A stretch of 50,328 nucleotides of DNA, from NCBI GenBank assembly GCA_025360615.1, contig JANYBX010000324.1, positions 1 through 50,328 of the forward strand, written 5' to 3'. Position 1 is the stretch's first letter; every line of letters begins with the position of its first letter. Origin of the DNA: Opitutia bacterium (GTDB taxonomy: Bacteria; Verrucomicrobiota; Verrucomicrobiia; Opitutales; Opitutaceae). Position numbers and translations under genes: made by a program. This document shows, piece by piece, positions 38,301 through 46,291 of the stretch. The notes beneath the pieces are model-generated. The model was not told the origin of the DNA and searched no databases. It saw only the letters and a program-made list of their open reading frames with translations.

Positions 38301-39048
38301 CTACGGGATCGAAATCGATCAGGTCAAAACTCTCACCTCCACGACGCCAAATGGATTCACCATCACGGAGAACAACAAATCGAAAGGCTATGAGTTTGAA
38401 CTCTTCGCGACGCCGATCCGCAACCTGCGCCTGACGGCCAATGCTTCCCGCTCGGAAGCGCAGCGTTCGGCGATCGGCGACCCAACGTTCAACTCCCTGG
38501 TTAACCTGATCAACACCGCGCTGACCACCACCGCTGCCGGTAATCTGCGCGGCGATGCCAGCGGCACCGCGACGACGGCGCAGCAGAACTGGCAGGCCAA
38601 CTTCTGGGCTTCGTGGCTCACCGTCAAAGGCGGCGAAGGCCTGCCCGTCCCCGAACTGCGCAAGTGGCGCGCGAACATTGTCGCAAATTACGACTTCACG
38701 CAAAACTGGCTCAAGGGCGCGAGCGTCGGTGCCGGCTACCGCTGGCAGGATAAAATCATCCTCGGCTTCACACCGCTCTACAATAACGCCAATCCCTCCA
38801 TCGCCACGATCCAGACCTTCGATATGAACAAGCCCTACTACGGCCAATCGGAGGCGAACATCGACCTCTGGTTTGGCTACAAGCATGCGCTCAGTCGGAA
38901 GCTGGAATGGCGCACGCGCCTCGGGATCAACAACGCCTTCCAGAAGGATAAATTGATCACGGTCTCGGTGCAGCCCGATGGCTCGTCCGCCGGCCTGCGC
39001 ATCGTCCAAGGGACGACTTGGAGCCTCTCGAACACGATCAGCTTCTGA
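35356..39048 (+). CDS. TonB-dependent outer membrane receptor
   Basis: The protein has 1230 residues. A signal peptide ('LFLSASLLLTISAAMAQA') is followed by an Ala/Pro/Lys linker and the motif 'DTVVLSPFEVATDLDTGY', which includes a TonB-box-like stretch. The plug domain (about 95-230) has 'RLNMNLKDVGSAISVVTEQFL', 'RVRGLTSADSTRNFFLTD' and 'RIEFQRGPNAILFGLGSPSG'. A large beta-barrel rich in Asn and aromatic residues ends in 'TWSLSNTISF' with the terminal Phe expected for outer membrane insertion. The length is typical of the expanded receptor family of Opitutaceae, which are presumed glycan transporters. No SusD gene is present. It is divergent from the sensor kinase and is closed by a strong terminator before the GH2 gene. 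Confidence 0.93.
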   Translation: MPTKPNIPSLELKRPALRLFLSASLLLTISAAMAQAVSNDATAPAPKPAPAKAAAPVTPVTTTDTSTELRDTVVLSPFEVATDLDTGYAASSSLAGNRLNMNLKDVGSAISVVTEQFLKDTGAINNESLLQYVTNTEVGGMSGTMANAGSGTQLNEGFLNPNGNTRVRGLTSADSTRNFFLTDSPWDGYNTDRIEFQRGPNAILFGLGSPSGIINNSTKTAQFKNRGDAEFRFTSTGGTRATLDVNHVLLARELAFRLDAVRDDTRFEQKPAFQLDRRIFGTVRWEPAFLKKGGNNSTFKASFEQGKITSNRPRTLTPGDTITPWFKTGSVTGYDTVTGAPIAFNTLSKKGFDARGLNDTAIAAIGDPNRGEFVKSYTGVPLNPYWQPNLGGQFAGGYFGNPMAIYDSGASSAMRFFSQEPFTSRGLRADGTIDGGIGGIPFSRMSSVTIYRDFSKKINLPGAKFGLTKNQQLSDPSIFNFYDNLIDGPNKQEWANFHNFNVNWSQTFFNGDVGFELAHDRQHFDNGQLTFMGDKNQTIYVDLIKTSADGQANPNFGRPFIADTAGGNATAIDRRSSRLTAFLKHDFAKGSNPSILGRILGQQTLTGLWNNDSRNSDFRGFVRYTTDLAYKDFITTPASVQTIDSSNRQVYQTIYLGGSLLGASSATGANIPRPTAIARPVSGSTRVFDSTWVATNVSPAAPWVNPNFPNATSTQSENPDNYRGWGNSPITVINSEEGNRDANTNNASLNQSKIESTAIVWQDYIWNRSIVAMYGYRDDVSRAWSKAGVRNNQNQVNLDPSSYALPSSHIRVHDFTKSYSVVAHLTRLVPRVGDRLPFDVSISYNQSANSQPIAGRVGPLGTPFGPPTGDTKDYGLTISTKDGRYGFKVNRYETTVINSSGTSGFNSFYLAGLFTGYQVAHNKFKYQLNGTTLDTANQGNPNNYNYQVSGSQTPDQAAAAQATDVAAWEKFVATVPPQFFSAYGIEIDQVKTLTSTTPNGFTITENNKSKGYEFELFATPIRNLRLTANASRSEAQRSAIGDPTFNSLVNLINTALTTTAAGNLRGDASGTATTAQQNWQANFWASWLTVKGGEGLPVPELRKWRANIVANYDFTQNWLKGASVGAGYRWQDKIILGFTPLYNNANPSIATIQTFDMNKPYYGQSEANIDLWFGYKHALSRKLEWRTRLGINNAFQKDKLITVSVQPDGSSAGLRIVQGTTWSLSNTISF

Positions 39049-39066
39049 TCTGACCCTGCTCGCGCC

Positions 39067-39097
39067 AAGCGCCTCCGGAAACGGAGGCGCTTTTGTT
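39067..39097 (+). terminator. Rho-independent terminator after the TonB receptor gene
   Basis: AAGCGCCTCCG, a GAAA tetraloop and CGGAGGCGCTT form a perfect 11-bp stem directly followed by TTGTTT, so the run of T begins inside the stem. It starts 19 bases after the receptor stop codon. It is the clearest terminator in the window. Confidence 0.92.
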
Positions 39098-39225
39098 TGG
39101 TCCCCCTTTACCTGCCGAGCGCCGATGCCTTCGCACCACACTTCCACCACCGCGCGGATGAATTCCTTCCTGCTCCGCCGGCGAATGGAACGGTGCCGCC
39201 AGTCCGAGAGCCTCGCTCTGATCGT

Positions 39226-41292
39226 ATGAAGAAAACATTTTTTTCCCACCTGAGCGGAGTCGTATTTGCGGCGCTGCTCCTCATGACACCGGTCGCGCAC
39301 GCCGCCGACCCCGGCCCGCGCCGCCAGATTCCCCTGCGCGAAGGCTGGCGCTTTCACTTCGGCGAGACGCCGGGCGCGTGGCAGTCCGCGTTCGACGACC
39401 GCGCGTGGGAAACCGTTTCCGTTCCCCACACCTGGAACGCCGCCGACAGCACGTCGCCGAAATTCCAACGCGGCCCCGGCTGGTATCGCCTCCGCTTCCC
39501 CACCCCGCCACTCGCTCCCGGCGAACGCGTCTATCTCGATTTCCGCGCCGTCAGTCTCGTCGCCACCGTCTGGCTCAATGGCCACCCGCTCGGCACGCAC
39601 GAGAATGGCTTCGCCGCCTTCCGCTTCGATGCCACCGACGCGCTCCGCCTCGATGGCGACAACACCCTCGTCGTCCTCGCCGACACGACTTGGCGCGACG
39701 ACCTGCCGCCGCGCGAAGGCGATTTCACGCTCTGCGGCGGCATCTATCGCGACGCCTCGCTCCTCATCACTCCCGCCGTCGCCATCGACCCGCTCGACCA
39801 CGCCGGCCCCGGAGTTTATCTCACCACGCCCGAAGTCACCGCCGACTCCGCCCAACTCCGCGCCCGCGTCCTCGTGCGCAACACCCGCGACCAGCCGCAG
39901 CCGCTAAAAATTCGCCTCGCGCTCGCCGACGCCACCGGTGCTTCCGTCGGCGAAACCGTGATCAACCACCTCGCCCCTCCCGGTGCCACCGAGGCGAAAA
40001 TCGAACTCACTGTGCCGCGCCCGCACCGCTGGCACGGCCGGCGGGATCCGTATGTTTACACCGCCACCGCCACGCTTCTCCCCGACGGGCCAGCCGACGC
40101 GCCCGCGCTCGACACCGTCGCGCAACCCGTCGGTTTCCGCACCTTCCGCATCGATCCCGAGCGTGGTTTCATCCTCAACGACGAGCCCTACGATCTCCAC
40201 GGCGTGAATCTCCACCAGGAACACGCCGGGAAAAGCTGGGCCACCGCGCCGGCCGACCACGAGGAGGATTTCCGCCTCATGCTGGAGCTGGGCTGCACCT
40301 TCGTGCGGCTCGTGCACTATCAACACGACGAGATCGACTACGCGCTCGCGGATAAACTCGGCGTCGTCGCGTGGACCGAGCACGCGTTCGTGAACACCGC
40401 GAGCGCGAGCCCGCGCTTCGCCGAACGCTGCGCCTTGCAGGTGCGCGAACTCATCCGGCAAAATTTCAACCACCCCTCGATCCTGTTCTGGGGCGTCGGC
40501 AACGAGGTCCAGACCGGCAAGCAACCCGCCGCGAAACCACTGCTTGAGCTGCTCGCGCGCACGGTTCGGCTGGAGGATCCGCTGCGGCTCAGCACGCTCG
40601 CCAGCAATTATGGCGAGCCGGTCGGCGCCTACGGTTTGGATTCGGTCGCGCACAATCAGTATCACGGCTGGTATCACCATGCGCCGCAGGACTTCGAGGC
40701 GTGGCTGGAAAAGCAGCGCGCGAAAACGCCCGGCCAATCCCTCGGCCTCTCCGAATATGGCGCCGGCGCCGGCATCTCGATCCACCCCGACCAGCCGGTC
40801 CAGCAGGATCACAGCGAGGAATATCAGGCGTATTACCACGAGGTTTACTGGCGGACGCTGCGCGAACGCCCCTGGGTCTGGTCGAAGACGGTGTGGGTGA
40901 TGTTTGATTTCGCCTCCGCCGGCCGCAAGGAAGGCGAGCTGCCCGGCATCAACGACAAGGGCCTCGTCACGCGCGACCGCCACACGCGCAAGGATGCGTT
41001 CTACTGGTATCAGGCCAACTGGACGGATGAGCCGATGGCCTACATCACGAGCCGCCGCTTCACGCCCCGCACGGCGGCGACGACCGCGGTGAAAATTTAT
41101 TCCAACTGCCAGACCGTCGAGCTGCTCGTCAACGGCCGTTCGCTTGGCGCGCATCCCGTCGAGGACTGCATCGCCCGCTGGCCGGCGGTCACGCTCGCGC
41201 CGGGCGAAAACCGGATCGAGGCCATCGCGCGTCGCGGCGTCACCGCAGTCCGGGACCAATGCGCCTGGATGCTCGCCTCCCCGGCCCCGTGA
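39226..41292 (+). CDS. GH2-family glycoside hydrolase (beta-galactosidase/beta-glucuronidase-like), exported
   Basis: The ATG at 39226 opens a signal peptide ('MKKTFFSHLSGVVFAALLLM...AHA'), giving 688 residues. The domain order is the GH2 jelly roll ('WETVSVPHTWNAADS', 'VWLNGHPLGTHENGF'), an Ig-like domain, and the TIM barrel from about residue 320 ('LNDEPYDLHGVNLHQEH'). The acid/base Glu is in 'FWGVGNEVQTG' and the nucleophile Glu in 'GLSEYGAGAG'. A short C-terminal sandwich ('VKIYSNCQTVELLVNGRSLG') follows. The enzyme should remove a beta-linked sugar in the periplasm. It lies behind the TonB receptor, beyond a strong terminator, so it needs its own promoter. I cannot tell galactosidase from glucuronidase. 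Confidence 0.88.
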   Translation: MKKTFFSHLSGVVFAALLLMTPVAHAADPGPRRQIPLREGWRFHFGETPGAWQSAFDDRAWETVSVPHTWNAADSTSPKFQRGPGWYRLRFPTPPLAPGERVYLDFRAVSLVATVWLNGHPLGTHENGFAAFRFDATDALRLDGDNTLVVLADTTWRDDLPPREGDFTLCGGIYRDASLLITPAVAIDPLDHAGPGVYLTTPEVTADSAQLRARVLVRNTRDQPQPLKIRLALADATGASVGETVINHLAPPGATEAKIELTVPRPHRWHGRRDPYVYTATATLLPDGPADAPALDTVAQPVGFRTFRIDPERGFILNDEPYDLHGVNLHQEHAGKSWATAPADHEEDFRLMLELGCTFVRLVHYQHDEIDYALADKLGVVAWTEHAFVNTASASPRFAERCALQVRELIRQNFNHPSILFWGVGNEVQTGKQPAAKPLLELLARTVRLEDPLRLSTLASNYGEPVGAYGLDSVAHNQYHGWYHHAPQDFEAWLEKQRAKTPGQSLGLSEYGAGAGISIHPDQPVQQDHSEEYQAYYHEVYWRTLRERPWVWSKTVWVMFDFASAGRKEGELPGINDKGLVTRDRHTRKDAFYWYQANWTDEPMAYITSRRFTPRTAATTAVKIYSNCQTVELLVNGRSLGAHPVEDCIARWPAVTLAPGENRIEAIARRGVTAVRDQCAWMLASPAP

Positions 41293-41307
41293 GCGAGCCG
41301 GCGCGGC

Positions 41308-42006
41308 TCACCCCAGAATCTCCAGCATTCGCGCGAACAGCCGGTTCACCTTCCCTTGATTGTCCTTCACGAGGTCCTTGAACTTCGCGAAGTCGATCTC
41401 CGAGCCCTCGAGGCCGTTCGCGTAATTGTCGATGATCGCGAGCGAATTGTAGCGCAGCCCGAGCTCCCCGCACAAATCCGCCTCGTGCGCCGCCGTCATC
41501 CCGATCACGTCGCCCCAGTGCTGCACGATCTTGATCTCCGCCTTCGTCTCGAACCGGGGCCCGCGCATCTGCACGTAGACTTTGCCCGCTTGAATCGAAA
41601 ACTCCGGCGCGAGTTTTTCGCATAACAACGGGATCAGATTGTTCGCGATTCCCGGCGCCGCGCCCTTGAGTTCCTGGTCGAAAAAAGTCGCCGGGCCCTG
41701 CTGCAAGCCCACGTAGTCGCTGCACGAAACCATCGTCCCCGGCGGCAAATTCTTTTTCAGCGAACCCACCGAGTTCAGGGATACGACGTCCTGAAAACCC
41801 AGATCGGCCAGCGCGCGGATATTCGCCCGGTAGTTGATCGAGTGCGGCGGCAGCGGAAACGCATAGCCGTGCCGGTTGATCAGCGCGAAGTCGCCCTTCG
41901 TCTTATACGTGACCGCCCCGTAACTCGTCTCGACCGTCCTCACGTCCCACGCCGAAAACAGGGTGGAGTTCACGATGCTGGTGCCACTGATGAATGCGAC
42001 TTTCAT
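41308..42006 (-). CDS. Purine nucleoside/5'-methylthioadenosine phosphorylase family protein
   Basis: The ATG at 42006 (MKVAFISGTS) gives 232 residues, shorter than the usual 260-290 for MTAP or PNP. Family marks are 'FPLPPHSINYRANIRAL' (phosphate and ribose site), 'VVSLNSVGSLK', 'VYVQMRGPRFETKAEI', 'DVIGMTAAHEADLCGELGL' and the base-site 'IIDNYANGLEG'. The Asp in 'IDN' aligns with the MTAP adenine-specifying Asp, but the second Asp of 'DYD' is Tyr. These enzymes cleave a purine nucleoside or methylthioadenosine with phosphate. No methionine-salvage genes flank it; it is divergent from the CE7 esterase. Substrate is uncertain. Confidence 0.82.
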   Translation of the reverse strand: MKVAFISGTSIVNSTLFSAWDVRTVETSYGAVTYKTKGDFALINRHGYAFPLPPHSINYRANIRALADLGFQDVVSLNSVGSLKKNLPPGTMVSCSDYVGLQQGPATFFDQELKGAAPGIANNLIPLLCEKLAPEFSIQAGKVYVQMRGPRFETKAEIKIVQHWGDVIGMTAAHEADLCGELGLRYNSLAIIDNYANGLEGSEIDFAKFKDLVKDNQGKVNRLFARMLEILG

Positions 42007-42097
42007 CCCGCGACCATCACGGTCTCCCGGCGGAGAACAAACGATTTCTTGTGGCGTCATCCCGGTCCCAGCCCCACGGTCCCCACCGCATCCCACC

Positions 42098-43069
42098 ATG
42101 CCACTGATCGATCAGCCCCTCGCGGAACTTCGCGTTTACGAAGGCCGCAATCCCCGCCCCGCCGACTTCGATGCCTACTGGGCCGCCGCTCTCCGCGAAC
42201 TCGACGCCACCGATCCGCGGCCCGAACTCCGCCCGAGCAACGCCCTCGCGACGCGCGGTGCCGAGTGTTTCGATCTCTGGTTCACCGGCGTCGGCGGCGC
42301 GCGCGTCTACGCGAAATACATCCGGCCAAAAAACCTCGCCGCCGGCGAGAAACGCCCCGCCGCGCTCCAGTTTCACGGCTACTCCGGCAACAGCGGCGAC
42401 TGGATGGACAAGCTCGGTTACGCCACCGAGGGCCTCTGCTACGCCGCGATGGATTGCCGCGGCCAGGGCGGCCGCTCCGAGGACAACGCCTCCGTCAAAG
42501 GCCCCACGCTGCGCGGCCACATCGTCCGCGGCCTCGACGATCCCGACCCGCGCAAACTCGCCTTCCGTCAAATTTTCCTCGATACCGCGCAACTCGCCCG
42601 CGTCGTCATGAACCTCCCCGAGGTCGACGCCGCGCGCGTCGGCTGCTTCGGCGCCTCGCAAGGCGGCGCGCTCAGCCTCGCCTGCGCGGCGCTGGAGCCG
42701 CGCATCAAGCGCGCCGCGCCCGTCTTCCCCTTTCTCTGCGACTACCAGCGCGTGTGGGAAATGGATCAGGCCAAGGACGCCTATCAGGAACTGCGCGAAT
42801 TTTTTCGCCTCTTCGATCCGCGCCACGAGCGCGAAACCGAGATTTTCACGCGCCTGGGCTACATCGACTGCCAGCACCTCGCGCCCCGCATCAAGGCCGA
42901 GGTGCTCATGTTCACCGGCTTGATGGACACCATCTGCCCGCCGAGTTCGCAGTTCGCCGCCTACAACAAAATCACCGCGAAAAAAGAAATGGTGATCTAT
43001 CCGGACTTCACGCACGAGACGCTCCCGGGGCAGGCCGACCGCACGTTTAATTTCCTGCTGGGGCTGTGA
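42098..43069 (+). CDS. CE7-family acetyl xylan esterase/deacetylase
   Basis: The ATG at 42098 (MPLIDQPLAEL) gives 323 residues, the normal size. The N-terminus 'RPADFDAYWAAAL', the 'CRGQGG' motif, the nucleophile Ser in 'GASQGGAL', the Asp in 'GLMDTICPP' and the His in 'DFTHETLPGQ' make the CE7 catalytic set. CE7 enzymes remove acetyl groups from xylo-oligosaccharides and from cephalosporin C. There is no signal peptide, so it acts in the cytoplasm on imported oligosaccharides. It is divergent from the phosphorylase gene, with 91 bases between starts. Confidence 0.92.
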   Translation: MPLIDQPLAELRVYEGRNPRPADFDAYWAAALRELDATDPRPELRPSNALATRGAECFDLWFTGVGGARVYAKYIRPKNLAAGEKRPAALQFHGYSGNSGDWMDKLGYATEGLCYAAMDCRGQGGRSEDNASVKGPTLRGHIVRGLDDPDPRKLAFRQIFLDTAQLARVVMNLPEVDAARVGCFGASQGGALSLACAALEPRIKRAAPVFPFLCDYQRVWEMDQAKDAYQELREFFRLFDPRHERETEIFTRLGYIDCQHLAPRIKAEVLMFTGLMDTICPPSSQFAAYNKITAKKEMVIYPDFTHETLPGQADRTFNFLLGL

Positions 43070-43075
43070 TCGAAC

Positions 43076-43101
43076 GGTGGGAGGGGCTTTACGCCCCACC
43101 C
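43076..43101. terminator. Imperfect hairpin between the esterase and pterin dehydratase genes
   Basis: GGGGC (43083-43087), a TTTAC loop and GCCCC (43093-43097) form the core. The stem extends by GGG/CCC across an A-A mismatch. It lies in the 31-base convergent gap and could end transcription from both sides; a short dispersed repeat is also possible. Confidence 0.45.
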
Positions 43102-43391
43102 TACACCCGCGAAATTTTCTCCATGCGCCCCGCCAGCTCCACGTCCTTCGCCGTCACCTTGGCGCCCGCGTCGTGCGTGTTCAGCCGCACGGCCACGCGG
43201 TTGTAGACGTTCGTCCACTCCGGGTGGTGATTCAGCGCCTCCGCTTCGAATCCGACGCGCAGCATAAAGCTCAGCGCCTCGCGAAAATTCTTAAACGCGT
43301 AGGCCTTCGCGAGCGCGTCGCGCTCAAACGTCCAACCCGCCAGCCCGGCCAGCGCGGTTTGAATTTCCCCGGGAGAAAGCGGTGCGCTCAT
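43101..43391 (-). CDS. phhB: Pterin-4a-carbinolamine dehydratase
   Basis: The 96-residue protein shows the full PCD signature: 'WTFERDALAKAYAFKNFREAL', 'ALNHHPEWTNVYNRVAVRL' with the catalytic His pair, and 'THDAGAKVTAKDVELA'. PCD dehydrates 4a-hydroxytetrahydropterin to regenerate the pterin cofactor. No phenylalanine hydroxylase gene is nearby. It is divergent from uppS with 68 bases between starts. Confidence 0.93.
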   Translation of the reverse strand: MSAPLSPGEIQTALAGLAGWTFERDALAKAYAFKNFREALSFMLRVGFEAEALNHHPEWTNVYNRVAVRLNTHDAGAKVTAKDVELAGRMEKISRV

Positions 43392-43459
43392 CTCGTCAGC
43401 GTTATCTCGGCTTCCCCCTTGTCAAATCCGAGGGCGCTCCCAAACCTTCTCTTCCAAGC

Positions 43460-44218
43460 ATGAGTCAAGCGCCCGCGCCCACCACCGTACCCCAACACGT
43501 CGCCATCATCATGGATGGCAACGGGCGCTGGGCAAAACAACGCGGCCTGCCCCGCCTTGAGGGCCACCGGCGCGGCGTCGAGACCGTTCGCACCACCACG
43601 TTTGCCGCCCGCGATCTCGGCGTGAAAGTGCTCACGCTCTACGCCTTTTCCGTCGAAAACTGGAAGCGCCCGCAGGACGAAGTCGGCGGCCTCATGAGCC
43701 TCCTCGAGTTTTATCTTAAAAAGGAACTCAAGACCTTCATCCGCGACCGCGTCCGCCTGCGCACCATCGGCCGCACCGAGGAACTCCCCGCCAGCGTCCA
43801 AAAACTCCTGCGCGACACGATCGAGGCCACCAAGGAATTTCACGACTACACCCTCGTCCTCGCGCTCAACTACGGCTCGCGCACCGAGGTCGTCGATGCC
43901 GCCCGCGCCTACGCCGCCGCCGTCGCCGCCGGCCAGGAGAAGCTCAACGACAGTTCATGGGATACGTTCAGCCGCTATCTCTACACGGCCGATCTGCCCG
44001 AGCCCGATCTCGTCATCCGCACCTCCGGCGAATCCCGCGTCAGCAATTTTCTCCTCCTGCAGGCCGCCTACGCGGAGTTTTTTTTCACTCCCGTGCTCTG
44101 GCCCGATTTCACCAAGGCCGACCTCGCCGCCGCCATCGCCGACTATGCCAAACGCGAGCGCCGCTTCGGCCTGACGAGTGAGCAGCTCAAGCCAGCCCCG
44201 GCGTCGGCCAGCCAGTAA
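43460..44218 (+). CDS. uppS: Isoprenyl transferase (undecaprenyl diphosphate synthase)
   Basis: The ATG at 43460 (MSQAPAP) gives 252 residues; the frame opens earlier but overlaps the divergent dehydratase. Motifs are 'HVAIIMDGNGRWAKQRGLPR' (catalytic Asp), 'GVETVR', 'LYAFSVENWKRP', 'LALNYGSRTEVVDA', 'DLVIRTSGESRVSNFLL' and 'AYAEFFFTPVLWPDF'. It condenses isopentenyl diphosphate units cis to make the C55 carrier for peptidoglycan and O-antigen. It heads the uppS-cdsA-dxr-rseP-ispG operon, a conserved bacterial order, with 18 bases to cdsA. The uppS product depends on dxr and ispG in the same operon for its precursors. Confidence 0.96.
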   Translation: MSQAPAPTTVPQHVAIIMDGNGRWAKQRGLPRLEGHRRGVETVRTTTFAARDLGVKVLTLYAFSVENWKRPQDEVGGLMSLLEFYLKKELKTFIRDRVRLRTIGRTEELPASVQKLLRDTIEATKEFHDYTLVLALNYGSRTEVVDAARAYAAAVAAGQEKLNDSSWDTFSRYLYTADLPEPDLVIRTSGESRVSNFLLLQAAYAEFFFTPVLWPDFTKADLAAAIADYAKRERRFGLTSEQLKPAPASASQ

Positions 44219-44236
44219 CTCTTTCTTCACTCCACC

Positions 44237-45067
44237 GTGGCAAAACGCATCTTTAGCACCGTCGTCCTCTGGCTCGTCGTTTTCGGCACGCTCTGGTTTT
44301 TCCGCACCCGCGGGGCACTCGTGCTCATGGCGCTGATCTCGGTGTTCACGCTCCGCGAATTCTACCGGCTCATGGCCGCCGCCGGCTGGGCGCCGTTCGC
44401 GAAACTGGGCATGTTCTTCGGCGCGCTGATCACGCTCGCCCCGTTCCTCGAGGTGAGGTTTGGCTGGCCCGCGCATCCGCTGCTCGCGTTCGCCACGGTC
44501 GTCTTCGCCATTCGCATCGTCGCCGAGCGCCCGCCCGAGAAACGCGTCGAGGCGCTCGCCTCCACGCTCTTCGGTTTGGTTTACGTCGCGTTTCTCCTGC
44601 AATATCTCGTGCGCATCCTCACTCCGCTGCCCGGCGACACGATCTCGCCCGACGGCCGGCTCCTCCTCTGCCTGTGGCTCGTCGCCGTCGCGAAATTCTG
44701 CGACATGGGCGCGCTCCTCACCGGCCTCGCCATCGGGAAACATAAAATGTCCCCGCTCATCAGCCCGAAGAAAACGTGGGAGGGCGCCATCGGCGGCGTG
44801 TGCACCTCGATGGGCGTCGGCGCGCTCGTGGCCTGGCTCGCGCGCGGCCAGTTCCCCGCGCACCTCACGCCGCTCTACGCCGCCCTCATCGCCGCGCCCA
44901 TCGCGGTCGTCGGCATCGTTTCCGATCTCATCGAATCCGTCATCAAGCGCCGCGCCGACATCAAGGACTCCGGCCACGCCATCCCCGGCATCGGCGGCAT
45001 GTTCGACCTGAGCGACAGCCTGCTTCTCACCGCGCCCGTCGCGTATTTCCTCTTGGGCCTGCGCTGA
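44237..45067 (+). CDS. cdsA: Phosphatidate cytidylyltransferase
   Basis: A GTG start gives 276 residues with about eight membrane helices. Conserved parts are 'KHKMSPLISPKKTWEGAIGG' and the C-terminal signature 'DLIESVIKRRADIKDSGHAIPG' followed by 'IGGMFDLSDS'. In the usual signature the 'H-G-G-x-x-D-R' stretch carries His and Arg; here they are Ile252 and Leu258, while both Asp residues are kept. The enzyme makes CDP-diacylglycerol from phosphatidic acid and CTP at the inner membrane. It lies between uppS (18 bases) and dxr (19 bases). Confidence 0.93.
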   Translation: MAKRIFSTVVLWLVVFGTLWFFRTRGALVLMALISVFTLREFYRLMAAAGWAPFAKLGMFFGALITLAPFLEVRFGWPAHPLLAFATVVFAIRIVAERPPEKRVEALASTLFGLVYVAFLLQYLVRILTPLPGDTISPDGRLLLCLWLVAVAKFCDMGALLTGLAIGKHKMSPLISPKKTWEGAIGGVCTSMGVGALVAWLARGQFPAHLTPLYAALIAAPIAVVGIVSDLIESVIKRRADIKDSGHAIPGIGGMFDLSDSLLLTAPVAYFLLGLR

Positions 45068-45086
45068 GCCGCCGTCCCGCTCCACC

Positions 45087-46283
45087 GTGTCCGTCTCCGC
45101 TTTTCCCCTTCGCAAACGCGTCGTCCTCCTCGGCGCCACCGGCTCCATCGGCCAAAACACCCTGCGCGTCCTCGCCGCGCACCGCGACCAGCTCGAGCTC
45201 GTCGGCATCGCCGCGCACAGCCAGTGGGAGAAACTCGCCGTCATCGCCCGCGAATTCGGCGTGCGCCACGTCGGCCTGTTCAACGACACCGCCTGCGCCG
45301 CCGCCGCCGCCCACCCCGAGGCTTTTCTCCCCGGCACGCACTTCGTATCAGGCGTGGCTGGACTCGCGGAACTCGCCCAGCTGCCCGAGGCCGACATCGT
45401 CCTCGTCGCCGTCGTCGGCACCGCCGGCCTCGAACCCGCGCTCGCCGCCCTCGCCGCCGGCAAGGATCTCGCCCTCGCTTCGAAGGAAATCCTCGTCCTC
45501 GCCGGCAAGTTCATCCTCGAGGCCGCCCACCTGCACGGCGCGAAACTCCTCCCGGTGGACAGCGAGCACAACGCCGTCTTCCAGTGCCTTCAGGGCCACT
45601 CGCACTCCACCGTCCGCCGCGTGACGCTCACCGCCAGTGGCGGCGCGTTTCGCGACTGGCCCGCCGAGCGCCTCGCCCACGTCACGCCCGCCGACGCTCT
45701 CAAGCATCCCAACTGGTCGATGGGCCCGAAGATCACCGTGGACTCCGCCACGCTCGCCAACAAAGGCCTCGAGCTCATCGAGGCGCAGTGCCTCTTCGGC
45801 CTCCGCCCCGAGCAATGCGCCGCCGTGCTCCACCCGCAAAGCATCGTCCACGCCCTCGTCGAGTTCAACGACGGTGCCATCCTCGCCCAGCTCTGCCCGC
45901 CCTCGATGACGTTCCCAATCCAGCACGCGCTGCTCCACCCCGCGCGCGCCCCCGGCGTCGATGCCCCGCTCGATTTTACCAAACTCCTCTCGCTGGAATT
46001 TCGCCCCATCGACGAAGCCCGTTTCCCGATGCTCCGCCTCGCCCGGGAAACCATGAACGCCGGCGGCGCCGCCCCCGCGATTTACAACGCCGCCAACGAA
46101 ATCGCCGTCGCCGCCTTCCTCGCCGGCGGCATCCCCTTTCTTGCGATTCCGCGCGTTGTTGAGCAAACTCTGGCTCGTATCGCCAACTTCGAACCCTCCG
46201 ACCTCGACGCCGTCCTCACTCTTGATACCGAAGCCCGCCGCGTCGCCGCCCGCGAAATTGAAAATCTGAAATCGACAACCTGA
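45087..46283 (+). CDS. dxr: 1-deoxy-D-xylulose 5-phosphate reductoisomerase
   Basis: A GTG start gives 398 residues. The NADPH-binding motif is 'VVLLGATGSIGQNTLRVL'. The active-site and metal region is 'LALASKEILVLAGKF', 'LPVDSEHNAVFQCL', 'LTASGGAFRDWP', 'HPNWSMGPKITVDSATLANK' and 'GLELIEAQCLFGL'. It converts DXP to MEP, the committed step of the MEP isoprenoid pathway. The last ten codons are made of a heptamer array (46254-46288) that runs through the stop codon up to rseP, so the C-terminal 'EIENLKSTT' is probably not conserved. Confidence 0.96.
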   Translation: MSVSAFPLRKRVVLLGATGSIGQNTLRVLAAHRDQLELVGIAAHSQWEKLAVIAREFGVRHVGLFNDTACAAAAAHPEAFLPGTHFVSGVAGLAELAQLPEADIVLVAVVGTAGLEPALAALAAGKDLALASKEILVLAGKFILEAAHLHGAKLLPVDSEHNAVFQCLQGHSHSTVRRVTLTASGGAFRDWPAERLAHVTPADALKHPNWSMGPKITVDSATLANKGLELIEAQCLFGLRPEQCAAVLHPQSIVHALVEFNDGAILAQLCPPSMTFPIQHALLHPARAPGVDAPLDFTKLLSLEFRPIDEARFPMLRLARETMNAGGAAPAIYNAANEIAVAAFLAGGIPFLAIPRVVEQTLARIANFEPSDLDAVLTLDTEARRVAAREIENLKSTT

Positions 46284-46288
46284 AATTT
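46254..46288. repeat. Heptanucleotide tandem array across the dxr stop codon
   Basis: Five 7-base units read GAAATTG, AAAATCT, GAAATCG, ACAACCT, GAAATTT. They encode the end of Dxr, contain its stop codon (46281-46283) and stop four bases before the rseP ATG at 46292. The array is more degenerate than the others. Confidence 0.5.
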
Positions 46289-46291
46289 CCC

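Noticed and set aside
37330-39855. 841-residue open frame on the minus strand opposite the TonB receptor
   Set aside because: It has the composition of a GC-rich shadow (Arg/Gly/Ala/Val) and no family motif. It lies wholly opposite clear coding sequence and crosses the terminator at 39067.
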